This document shows, one piece after another, positions 1-5,168 of a stretch of DNA of 5,168 nucleotides (position 1 is its first letter; every line of letters begins with the position of its first letter). The position numbers and the translations under genes were made by a program. The stretch spans positions 1-5,168 of the forward strand of contig CAZDXJ010000110.1 of NCBI GenBank assembly GCA_964509475.1, in the 5' to 3' direction. Under the pieces are notes generated by a model. The model ran no database searches, was not told the DNA's origin, and saw nothing but the letters and a program-made list of their open reading frames with translations. Source of the stretch: CAZDXJ01 sp964509475 (lineage in GTDB: Bacteria > Pseudomonadota > Gammaproteobacteria > Methylococcales > Methylomonadaceae).

Positions 1-7
1 ATAATAG

Positions 8-262
8 GTAATACACTCAGAAATCACGCTGTCAATTTTTTATGCAACAAAGCCCATGAAAAGTATTGCTATCGATGTTTATGATGACGGCATTGGGGTG
101 TTGATTTTTCATCCCGGCTGGGTAAAAACCGATATGGGTGGACCACAGGCCTTGATTGATGCCAAAACCAGTGTGGCCGGCATGATTTCGGTAATACAGC
201 GTTTTGAACCGGCGCAAACCGGTATCTTTATCAAATACGATAGCACGATTTTACCGTGGTAA
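8..262 (+). pseudogene. C-terminal remnant of a CsgA/C-factor-type short-chain dehydrogenase
   Basis: The open stretch encodes the C-terminal third of a short-chain dehydrogenase/reductase (SDR). Visible family features are an AIDV segment, the loop HPGWVKTDMGG that follows the last Rossmann strands, a SVAGM segment, and a C-terminus ending YDSTILPW, close to the usual YDG-x-x-x-PW ending of CsgA-like SDRs. These enzymes are cytosolic NAD(P)-dependent oxidoreductases of about 230 to 250 residues, whereas the first in-frame ATG (position 56) gives only 68. Two consecutive in-frame stops (TAA, TAG at 2-7) close the frame upstream. The residues before the ATG do not read like an SDR, except for a possible YATK where the catalytic Y-x3-K is expected, which is one residue short. 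Several residues usually found between that lysine and KSIAID are also missing. No Shine-Dalgarno sequence precedes position 56. I infer a decayed or frameshifted gene. A short independent ORF is possible but unlikely to be an active enzyme, because the NAD-binding half is absent. Confidence 0.6.
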
Positions 263-274
263 ATGGACAAGGTA

Positions 275-880
275 TCAACACCATTTTTGCTGTAGAGTCG
301 TTTTATTCAATGCCAGCCATTGCAAGGCGATAATCGGAATCGCCGATTCGATTTCGCCGCTTTGCAACATCTGGTAAGCATGGTCAAATTTAACGGCGCG
401 AACCAGAATATCCTCGTGTTCGTCATCCAGGCCGTGGATACCGCCAACGTGACTTGTATCCACCTTGCCGCAAAACAAGGTGATGCGTTCGGAAGCGCCA
501 CCGGGGGACGTGTAAAACTCATTGATACGCAATAGCTGTTCAATCGGACAGCCCGCCTCTTCAAGCGATTCGCGGTAAGCAACCTGTTCGGCGCTTTCAC
601 CCTCTTCAATGGCGCCGGCAACGATTTCCAGCAGCCAGGCGCGATCCGGCTGCAAGATCGCGCCAACCCGGAACTGTTCGATAATGACCACTTCATCACG
701 TCCGGGGTCATAAAGTAAAACGGCGACACAGTTACCGCGCCGGAACAACTCCCTGTCCAGGGAAGAACTCCAGCCGCCTTGATACAGGCTATGTTTTACC
801 TGGTAGCGCTCCAGGCGGAAAAAGCCGTGATACAGGCTCTCCTGGCGGAGAATGACAAATTGTTTATCAGGGTTTGACAT
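275..880 (-). CDS. nudF: ADP-ribose pyrophosphatase, Nudix hydrolase family
   Basis: Predicted cytosolic Nudix hydrolase that splits ADP-ribose into AMP and ribose 5-phosphate in a Mg-dependent reaction. From the ATG at 880 it is 201 residues, close to E. coli NudF (about 209). The N-terminal domain has the family pattern ESLYHGFFRLERY (residues 14-26). The Nudix box runs from G89 to C111: G89, E95, R103-E104, E107-E108, G110. It is followed by SPGGASER (125-132) and the acidic loop GIHGLDDEHEDI (147-158), the region that holds the catalytic glutamate in E. coli NudF. The C-terminus (ALQWLALN) also matches. A GTG at 928 would add 16 residues that E. coli NudF lacks, so I prefer 880. Neither start has a clear Shine-Dalgarno sequence. 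The ATG lies inside the end of the dehydrogenase gene upstream (14-base overlap), which suggests translational coupling in one transcript. Its 3' end converges on the SDR remnant, 12 bases away. Confidence 0.93.
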   Translation of the reverse strand: MSNPDKQFVILRQESLYHGFFRLERYQVKHSLYQGGWSSSLDRELFRRGNCVAVLLYDPGRDEVVIIEQFRVGAILQPDRAWLLEIVAGAIEEGESAEQVAYRESLEEAGCPIEQLLRINEFYTSPGGASERITLFCGKVDTSHVGGIHGLDDEHEDILVRAVKFDHAYQMLQSGEIESAIPIIALQWLALNKTTLQQKWC

Positions 881-1997
881 GGGCGTTTGGGTAAGTGATG
901 CGGTAAATGAGACCGGCATGGTCGTCACTGACCAGCAGACTGCCGTCCGGCATTTCCAGAATATCGGTCGGGCGGCCCAACACCTTGCCTTCTGCCGTCA
1001 GCCAACCGTCGGCAAAGATCGATTCGGAAACCGGTTTTCCCTGTTTAAAGCCGATGCGCACAATGCGGTAACCTATAGGCTGCTTGCGATTCCAGGAACC
1101 GTGTTCAGCAACAAAAAGCTGGTTTTGATAGGACTTGGGAAATTGTTTGCCACGATAAAAACGCATCCCCAAAGGCGCGACATGGGCATCGAACAGCCAG
1201 GCCGGAGCGCTGTAGTCCCGGCAGTTTTTACCTTTTCCAAAGCGTGGATCGGGAATATCGGCATGGCAATAAGGGTAGCCAAAGTGTTCACCGGCTTTTT
1301 TCCACTGGTTCAATTCATCGGGGGGGCGGTTCTCGCCCATATAATCCCGGCCATTTTCGGTAAAAAACAAGGCGTTTGTTTCGGGTTCCCAATCCATGCC
1401 GACCGTATTGCGCACGCCGCGGGCAATGATTTCAAAGTCACTGCCATCCGGGTTCATGCGAATCAGTGATGTGAATATCTTGTCGTCTTTGTCGCAAACA
1501 TTACAGGGGGCGCCAACGGCGGTGTACAATTTGCCATCGGGTCCAAAACGCAGATATTTCCAGCCATGATGTTGTTTGGAAGGCAATTGATCATAAATAA
1601 CTTGCGCCGGGGGCAGCTGCATCGGGTTTTTATCCATATGATCGTAACGGGTAATCCGGTTGACTTCAGCGACATAAAGCGAACCGTCCCGATAGGCAAC
1701 ACCATTTGGCATATAAAGATTGGGCGTTAGAATATAAGTTTTATCCGCCTTGCCGTCGCCGTCTTTATCCTGGAGGGCGTATAAACGGCCTTCTTGCCGA
1801 GAACCGGCGTAAATTACGCCGTGATCGCCAAGGGTCAATGATCGGATATTAGGCACTTCACTGGCGAAAATATCGATCCGGAACCCTTCCGGCAATTTGA
1901 TGTGGTTCAAGATGTCTGGATGATGTGCGTTTTCCGCAAAACTGCTGCTTGCGTTGAACAGGCATAATATCCAGAGCAGGGAACTTCGCAAAAACAT
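867..1997 (-). CDS. Exported PQQ-dependent sugar (sorbosone-type) dehydrogenase
   Basis: Predicted periplasmic six-bladed beta-propeller of the soluble glucose/sorbosone dehydrogenase family, which oxidises sugars or aldoses using PQQ and calcium. The protein has 376 residues. A Sec signal peptide is visible: R4, a hydrophobic core at 6-15, and likely cleavage after SSSFA (A21). Family motifs follow in order: PEGFRIDIFA (36-45), an EF-hand-like DKDGDGKAD loop (77-85), HHGW (143-146), FGPDGKLY (151-158), APCNVC (163-168), RGVRNTVG (193-200), ENGRD (214-218), YPYCH (241-245), APLGMRFY (274-281), AEHGSWNR (297-304), GRPTD (341-345) and DGSLLVSDD (351-359). HHGW and RGVRN are good candidates for cofactor or calcium binding, by analogy with soluble glucose dehydrogenase. 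The start is well supported by a GGAGG six bases upstream. The gene overlaps the downstream nudF and diverges from htpX. The true substrate cannot be read from sequence, and some relatives have no proven PQQ activity, so 'sorbosone' is only a family label. Confidence 0.88.
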   Translation of the reverse strand: MFLRSSLLWILCLFNASSSFAENAHHPDILNHIKLPEGFRIDIFASEVPNIRSLTLGDHGVIYAGSRQEGRLYALQDKDGDGKADKTYILTPNLYMPNGVAYRDGSLYVAEVNRITRYDHMDKNPMQLPPAQVIYDQLPSKQHHGWKYLRFGPDGKLYTAVGAPCNVCDKDDKIFTSLIRMNPDGSDFEIIARGVRNTVGMDWEPETNALFFTENGRDYMGENRPPDELNQWKKAGEHFGYPYCHADIPDPRFGKGKNCRDYSAPAWLFDAHVAPLGMRFYRGKQFPKSYQNQLFVAEHGSWNRKQPIGYRIVRIGFKQGKPVSESIFADGWLTAEGKVLGRPTDILEMPDGSLLVSDDHAGLIYRITYPNAHVKP

Positions 1998-2003
1998 AAA
2001 AAA

Positions 2004-2008
2004 CCTCC
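2004..2008 (-). promoter_or_regulatory. Ribosome binding site of the PQQ-type dehydrogenase gene
   Basis: On the minus strand GGAGG lies six bases before the ATG at 1997, near-ideal spacing. It fixes the start, which is also the one that gives a proper signal peptide. Confidence 0.8.
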
Positions 2009-2011
2009 GTA

Positions 2012-2030
2012 TTCATTGTAATTTAATGAA
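2012..2030. repeat. 19-bp perfect inverted repeat in the divergent promoter region
   Basis: TTCATT and AATGAA form perfect 6-bp arms around a 7-bp AT-rich centre (GTAATTT). The site lies just upstream of the dehydrogenase ribosome binding site and about 10 bases before the possible -10 of htpX. That is a plausible operator position, where a bound dimer could affect both genes. I do not recognise the regulator, and AT-rich DNA produces such palindromes by chance, so the function is only inferred. Confidence 0.35.
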
Positions 2031-2046
2031 CTCAGCCCAATATAAT
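2016..2046 (+). promoter_or_regulatory. Possible sigma70-type promoter of htpX
   Basis: A perfect TATAAT (2041-2046) lies 46 bases before the htpX start. The best -35 match is TTGTAA (2016-2021), but the spacer is 19 bp, longer than optimal, so the -35 is weak or misassigned. In E. coli htpX responds to envelope stress through CpxR and to heat shock; no clear CpxR tandem box or sigma32 site is visible here. Confidence 0.4.
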
Positions 2047-2071
2047 ATATCATTACAGAATTTATAGTGAA
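2042..2071 (-). promoter_or_regulatory. Possible promoter of the dehydrogenase-nudF unit
   Basis: On the minus strand TTCACT (2071-2066) and TATTAT (2047-2042) are separated by 18 bp, reading toward the dehydrogenase gene. The -10 overlaps the proposed htpX -10 on the other strand, so the two promoters would compete or be coordinated. The region is very AT-rich and other -10 choices exist nearby. Confidence 0.35.
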
Positions 2072-2078
2072 CGATTTT

Positions 2079-2083
2079 GGAGG
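2079..2083 (+). promoter_or_regulatory. Ribosome binding site of htpX
   Basis: GGAGG ends nine bases before the first of two adjacent ATG codons (2093 and 2096). Spacing favours the first ATG, and E. coli HtpX also starts MMRI. Confidence 0.75.
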
Positions 2084-2092
2084 ATTTGAATC

Positions 2093-2968
2093 ATGATGCG
2101 AATTTTTTTGTTTTTAGCAACTAATGCCGCCATCCTGGTGGTAATTTCTGTGCTGTTCAATTTGCTTGGCATACAAGGCATTCTCGATCAGCAAGGCGTT
2201 TATCTGAATCTGAATGCCTTGCTTTTGGTTTCAGCCATTGTTGGTATGAGCGGCTCTTTTATTTCCCTGCTTATGTCCAAATGGATGGCAAAAAAATCCA
2301 TGGGTGTGCATGTGATTGAGTATCCGCAAAATCAAACCGAACAGTGGCTGGTCAATGTTGTTGCCGGACAGGCGCGGCAGGCGGGTATCGGGATGCCGGA
2401 AGTCGGTATTTTCGATAGTCCGGATCCGAATGCCTTCGCGACCGGCATGAACAAAAACAATGCGCTGGTTGCGGTCAGTACCGGTTTGTTGCAAAACATG
2501 GATGCCGATGAGGTTGAAGCGGTTGTCGGTCATGAAATGACCCATGTTGCCAATGGCGATATGGTGACGATGACGCTGTTACAAGGTGTTGTCAATACCT
2601 TTGTCTACTTTTTGGCTTCGGTGATCGGTTATGTTGTTGATCGGGTTATCCTGAAAAACGAACGCGGTCTGGGGATAGGTTATTATGTAACCCAGATGAT
2701 CGCGCAAATCTGCTTGTCAATTCTGGCCACAATGATTGTGATGTGGTTTTCCCGTTATCGTGAATTCAAAGCCGATGCCGGTGGCGCCAGACTGGCGGGG
2801 CGGGGAAAAATGATTGCCGCGCTCAGAGCCTTGCAACGCGCCCATGAACCGGAAGCGTTACCGGGCGAGCTGGCGGCATTTGGCATTCATGGCGGCGGCA
2901 TGGGCAAACTGTTCATGAGTCATCCGCCTTTGGAAGAACGTATTGCCGCCTTGCAGCAATCCCGTTAA
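2093..2968 (+). CDS. htpX: Membrane zinc metalloprotease HtpX
   Basis: Inner-membrane M48-family zinc protease that degrades misfolded or damaged membrane proteins, working alongside FtsH in enterobacterial envelope quality control. The 291 residues match the usual length (E. coli 293). Four hydrophobic segments are visible at about 4-26, 40-61, 161-184 and 197-220. The zinc site is complete: HEMTH at 147-151 supplies two histidines and a glutamate base, and E224 in REFKADAGG supplies the third ligand. Other family blocks are SLLMSKWMAKKSMG (58-71), the PDPNAFATG segment (110-118), VSTGLLQNM, NGDMVTMTLLQGVVNTF, and the C-terminal FMSHPPLEERI. Compared with E. coli, the loop between the third and fourth hydrophobic segments is shorter. 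The gene appears to be transcribed alone: the upstream gene is divergent and the downstream gene convergent. Identification is firm. Confidence 0.97.
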   Translation: MMRIFLFLATNAAILVVISVLFNLLGIQGILDQQGVYLNLNALLLVSAIVGMSGSFISLLMSKWMAKKSMGVHVIEYPQNQTEQWLVNVVAGQARQAGIGMPEVGIFDSPDPNAFATGMNKNNALVAVSTGLLQNMDADEVEAVVGHEMTHVANGDMVTMTLLQGVVNTFVYFLASVIGYVVDRVILKNERGLGIGYYVTQMIAQICLSILATMIVMWFSRYREFKADAGGARLAGRGKMIAALRALQRAHEPEALPGELAAFGIHGGGMGKLFMSHPPLEERIAALQQSR

Positions 2969-2988
2969 TCCTTTGTTCTGGAGAACCT

Positions 2989-3035
2989 CCGGTTGCCGGC
3001 GTATGTTCCAAAAAGCGGAAAGACGGCTGGTTTTT
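2989..3035 (+). terminator. Possible rho-independent terminator after htpX
   Basis: CCGGTTG (2989-2995) can pair with CGGCTGG (3024-3030), using three G-U pairs. A smaller TTCC/GGAA stem (3006-3009 with 3017-3020) sits inside the loop, and a five-T run (3031-3035) follows directly. Position and T-run suit an htpX terminator, but the outer stem is weak and the loop long. I see no good terminator for fdhD on the other strand. Confidence 0.28.
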
Positions 3036-3870
3036 AGCGTAGCGGATTTGACGTTACAGCGGCGTCAAATTCGATGCGTTCAGCGCCATTCAGCACCAGA
3101 AAATGTTTCCCCTTGGCTCTGGAAATCAGGGTGACGCCGGCTTGTTTTGCCATTTCCAGCCCCATTTGGGTGGCGCCGGAACGCGATAACAGCACCGGTA
3201 TGCCCATTTGAGTGACCTTGATCACCATCTCGGAAGTCAGGCGCCCGGTGGTATAAAAAATTTTATTATCACCGTTCAGATCATGCAGCCACATATAACC
3301 GGCAATGGCATCAACAGCATTATGGCGCCCAACATCCTCGACAAAAAAATCAATATGCGCACCCGAGCACAAGGCGCAGCCATGCACGGCACCGGCTTTT
3401 TTATAAACTTCGTTATAGGTCTGTACTGCATTCAGTAAGTCATAGATTAAGGATTGTTTGATCGAATAATCCGGAACCCGGATGTGTTGCAATTTTTCCA
3501 GCAAACGCCCAAATACCGTGCCTTGACCACAACCCGTCGTTACCGTGCGTTGGCCGAGTTGCTCTGAAAAATTACGGCCACTGGTTTGGGTTACAACGGC
3601 GACCGCTTCCGTTTCCCAATCGACCTGGACAATTTTTATATCCGCAATGGCATCAAAAAAGCCCTGGTTTTTCAAATAACCGAGGGTCAGGAGTTCGGGG
3701 TGTGTGCCCATGGTCATCAAGGTAACAATTTCCTGTTTATCCACATAAAGCGTTAACGCCCGTTCACCGACCAGTTCAATATTTCGGGTTTGTCCGTATT
3801 CATCGATGGCAACAACCGGTTTGGAAAAACTCAAACCGGCATGACTCATTTGGGGTTTATCGTTTAACAC
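3034..3870 (-). CDS. fdhD: Formate dehydrogenase accessory sulfurtransferase FdhD
   Basis: Cytosolic sulfurtransferase that passes sulfur from a cysteine desulfurase (IscS in E. coli) to the bis-MGD cofactor of formate dehydrogenase, which the enzyme needs for activity. The 278 residues fit the family. Hallmarks are HPELLTLGYL (57-66), TTGCGQGTVFG (111-121), EDVGRHNAVDAIAG (178-191), TTGRLTSEM (207-215), LLSRSGAT (227-234) and the C-terminal SRAKGKHFLVLNGAERI (250-266). The active-loop cysteine C114 is present, but the second cysteine of the E. coli C-x-x-C is G117. A different C-x-x-C (C165, C168) lies just before the GRHNA block. The start is a GTG at 3870 overlapping the end of mobA by seven bases, with GGGGA about eight bases upstream; an ATG at 3849 is the alternative. 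Coupling to mobA fits their consecutive roles in cofactor maturation. FdsC, a paralog serving NAD-linked formate dehydrogenases, is a possible alternative name. Confidence 0.93.
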   Translation of the reverse strand: MLNDKPQMSHAGLSFSKPVVAIDEYGQTRNIELVGERALTLYVDKQEIVTLMTMGTHPELLTLGYLKNQGFFDAIADIKIVQVDWETEAVAVVTQTSGRNFSEQLGQRTVTTGCGQGTVFGRLLEKLQHIRVPDYSIKQSLIYDLLNAVQTYNEVYKKAGAVHGCALCSGAHIDFFVEDVGRHNAVDAIAGYMWLHDLNGDNKIFYTTGRLTSEMVIKVTQMGIPVLLSRSGATQMGLEMAKQAGVTLISRAKGKHFLVLNGAERIEFDAAVTSNPLR

Positions 3871-4463
3871 CCGACGTTCCCCGATTCCATATCCGACAAT
3901 TCATCCAGGGTATTGATATTGAGGAATATTTCCGGGCTTTTGCTGAAATCGACCAAGATCAACCGATGTTGCTGTAACCAGATATCGATTTTCCGTTCAC
4001 CGCTGGACAGAAACATTTCGAGACTTTTATGTAATGAACGTTTTATCGCCATAAAAACGGGGTGTAAGCGTTGGCCATCATAAGCTACAGCAATATCGGC
4101 ATCCTGTTCGGCACGGCTGTCGAGCAGTTTTTGTAAATGCGTGGTTTTGATTAAAGGCGAGTCGCAAGGGGTGACCAGCAATATATCCGCATCGCTATGA
4201 CGCATTGCCGACAAAATACCGGCCAATGGCCCATCAAATGTATCGCTTAAATCGGCAATCACCGGATAACCAAACTTCTGATATTGTTCCCGGTTACGGT
4301 TAGCATTGATCAAAACGTCATCGGCAATCGCTTTTTGCGCTTGTAAAGCATATAACACCATGGGCTGACCATTATACTGCATCAAGCCTTTATCCTGACC
4401 ACCCATCCTTCGGGCCAAGCCTCCGGCCAATATCACGCCTGTTACTTTTGTTTGATTGTGCAT
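3864..4463 (-). CDS. mobA: Molybdenum cofactor guanylyltransferase MobA
   Basis: Cytosolic enzyme that transfers GMP from GTP to Mo-molybdopterin, giving the guanine dinucleotide form (MGD) used by formate dehydrogenases and related DMSO-reductase-family enzymes. The 199 residues match E. coli MobA (194). The nucleotide-binding signature is complete: LAGGLARRMGG (12-22) followed by DKG with K25. NANR (53-56), GPLAG (78-82), PCDSP (99-103) with the metal-binding D101, HPVF (134-137), GERK (155-158) and NINT (182-185) follow in the expected order. The ATG at 4463 gives the normal N-terminus ending TGVILAGG, as in E. coli, but has no strong Shine-Dalgarno sequence. fdhD starts inside the last codons of mobA, so the two are probably one transcript with coupled translation. 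The next gene upstream diverges after 42 bases. Identification is firm; the similar MocA (CTP-using) is less likely because length and motifs follow MobA. Confidence 0.95.
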   Translation of the reverse strand: MHNQTKVTGVILAGGLARRMGGQDKGLMQYNGQPMVLYALQAQKAIADDVLINANRNREQYQKFGYPVIADLSDTFDGPLAGILSAMRHSDADILLVTPCDSPLIKTTHLQKLLDSRAEQDADIAVAYDGQRLHPVFMAIKRSLHKSLEMFLSSGERKIDIWLQQHRLILVDFSKSPEIFLNINTLDELSDMESGNVGC

Positions 4464-4505
4464 AATGCTAAGCTGTATGTTGTTGTTGAGTTGAATTCAC
4501 ATTGG

Positions 4506-4958
4506 ATGATTAAACATTTTATTCTTTTTTTCAGTTTATTACTCGCCTCCTGTGCCAATCATCCCAATAAGGAGTGGACAGAGTTTTATCAGGCTAAAAC
4601 CACAAAACCCTATGAGGATGTACTGGCGGAACTGGTCGTTGCCATTACCGAAAACAATTTCAGAATAACCGGTCATAGCCATGTCGGTAAAGTGATTCGC
4701 GAACGGGAAAATATTGATTTTCCGGAATATGACACCATTCAGTTTTGTAATTTGACCCACGCCAAAACGCTTTTGCAGCTCTCGCCCCATGCTGTGCGCC
4801 ACATGCCCTGCAATATTGTGACTTACACCTATCAAGGCAAAGTGATTATAAAAGTTCGCTTGCTGCCTGTCGATACGGAAAACCCAAAGCTCAATGAATT
4901 TTCCTCGCAAATGAATTCAATATTAAAGCAAATTGTTGATTTTACAGTTGAAGAATGA
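4506..4958 (+). CDS. DUF302-like outer-membrane lipoprotein
   Basis: Predicted 150-residue lipoprotein of unknown function. The ATG at 4506 gives a textbook lipoprotein signal: K3, a hydrophobic core (F5-L13) and lipobox LASC with the lipidated C16. Residue +2 is Ala rather than Asp, so Lol sorting to the outer membrane is expected. An in-frame TTG at 4452 would add 18 residues before the signal and overlap mobA, so I reject it. The mature part resembles the DUF302 fold: YEDVLAELVVAITENNFRI (36-54, a helix then a strand), a GHSHVGKVIRE stretch, FCN at 80-82 in the central strand, PCNIVTYTYQGKVIIKVRLLP (101-121) and a terminal helix (about 130-145). Two cysteines, C81 and C102, remain after lipidation and could form a disulfide or bind a ligand. 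Neither the DUF302 assignment nor a role can be proved by eye. No strong Shine-Dalgarno sequence is visible. The gene diverges from mobA and precedes a tRNA gene with its own promoter. Confidence 0.82.
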   Translation: MIKHFILFFSLLLASCANHPNKEWTEFYQAKTTKPYEDVLAELVVAITENNFRITGHSHVGKVIRERENIDFPEYDTIQFCNLTHAKTLLQLSPHAVRHMPCNIVTYTYQGKVIIKVRLLPVDTENPKLNEFSSQMNSILKQIVDFTVEE

Positions 4959-5019
4959 AATGGGTTCTATCATTCAGGAACGCGCTCAGGTCTGGACAAC
5001 CGCTTTTTGATTTCAATAG

Positions 5020-5048
5020 TTGACAAAAAAATAAAATACCCGTATCCT
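5020..5048 (+). promoter_or_regulatory. Sigma70 promoter of the tRNA-Pro gene
   Basis: A perfect TTGACA (5020-5025) is followed after exactly 17 bp by TATCCT (5043-5048), four of six matches to TATAAT. Transcription would start near 5055, about 50 bases before the mature tRNA 5' end, leaving a leader for RNase P to remove. A strong promoter of this kind is expected for a tRNA gene. Confidence 0.65.
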
Positions 5049-5104
5049 ATACAGCTTCTTCAGGGTTGAAAGAACGTGCAACGTATCATTACGAAGGGCA
5101 AAAT

Positions 5105-5168
5105 CGGGGTATGGCGCAGTCTGGTAGCGCGCCTGCTTTGGGAGCAGGATGTCGGGAGTTCGAATCTC
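5105..5168 (+). tRNA. tRNA-Pro (anticodon UGG), 3' end beyond the window
   Basis: The first 64 bases of a tRNA are visible. The 5' acceptor strand is CGGGGTA (5105-5111), starting with C1 as in bacterial proline tRNAs. The D-arm has GCGC/GCGC stems around AGTCTGGTA. The anticodon stem CCTGC/GCAGG (5132-5136, 5144-5148) pairs perfectly and encloses the loop TTTGGGA, with anticodon TGG at 5139-5141. The variable loop is ATGTC, then the T-arm GGGAG with loop TTCGAAT. The window ends three bases into the 3' T-stem, so the rest of that strand, the 3' acceptor strand and the CCA end are not seen. The sequence lines up with E. coli tRNA-Pro(UGG), which reads CCN codons. Confidence 0.95.

Noticed and set aside
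261..288. AAATGG/CCATTT hairpin followed by Ts between the SDR remnant and nudF, as a terminator
   Set aside because: The 6-bp arms are perfect, but the stem is AT-rich and the 14-base loop long, and only two Ts remain once the stem is formed. Too weak to annotate.
852..1469. A 205-codon + strand open frame opposite the dehydrogenase gene
   Set aside because: It lies antisense to a gene with strong family motifs, shows no recognisable domain, and has no ribosome binding site. It is best explained as a chance frame.
2943..3134. A 63-codon + strand open frame bridging the ends of htpX and fdhD
   Set aside because: It overlaps the ends of two well-supported genes, has arginine- and cysteine-rich non-family sequence and no Shine-Dalgarno sequence, so it is not a credible gene.
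4464..4505. Divergent promoters in the 42-base gap between mobA and the lipoprotein gene
   Set aside because: Partial -10-like matches such as CATAAT (4461-4466) exist, but none has an acceptable -35 at proper spacing on either strand.
4959..5019. A terminator after the lipoprotein gene
   Set aside because: Only four-base complementary arms (GTTC/GAAC) are visible, and the T-run near 5004 has no adjacent GC-rich stem. Transcription may run on toward the tRNA or end by another means.
5105..5168. The tRNA-Pro gene as an integration (att) site
   Set aside because: tRNA genes are common integration targets, but no integrase, direct repeat or island-like composition is visible, and the tRNA 3' end lies outside the window.

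Overview
This window looks like ordinary chromosomal DNA from a gammaproteobacterium. HtpX, the ADP-ribose pyrophosphatase and MobA all resemble their E. coli counterparts closely along their length. A PQQ-type dehydrogenase sits beside formate-dehydrogenase cofactor genes, and base composition is moderate with AT-rich intergenic DNA. That mix would suit a methylotroph or methanotroph such as Methylococcales, but this is an inference that the sequence alone cannot settle.

Layout, left to right. (1) The 3' part of a CsgA/C-factor-type short-chain dehydrogenase on the + strand; its frame is closed by two stops at the window edge, so it looks like a remnant. (2) Converging on it, a two-gene minus-strand unit: an exported PQQ-dependent (sorbosone-type) dehydrogenase, followed with a 14-base overlap by a Nudix ADP-ribose pyrophosphatase. 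(3) A 95-base AT-rich divergent promoter region. (4) htpX on the + strand, encoding a membrane zinc protease of envelope quality control. (5) A 65-base convergent gap with a possible terminator. (6) A minus-strand pair, mobA then fdhD, overlapping by 7 bases. (7) Divergent from mobA, a small DUF302-like lipoprotein gene. (8) A sigma70-like promoter and a tRNA-Pro(UGG) gene cut by the right edge. No gene-free stretch exceeds about 150 bases.

The clearest functional link is mobA-fdhD. MobA attaches GMP to molybdopterin to make the MGD cofactor. FdhD then sulfurates bis-MGD for formate dehydrogenase. The two overlapping genes therefore encode steps in maturation of one enzyme's cofactor. HtpX, the exported dehydrogenase and the lipoprotein act at or outside the inner membrane and show no evident link to each other.

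I found no convincing new system. The points most worth a second look are the altered cysteine layout of FdhD, the 19-bp palindrome in the divergent promoter region, the broken dehydrogenase at the left edge, and the two-cysteine DUF302-like lipoprotein.
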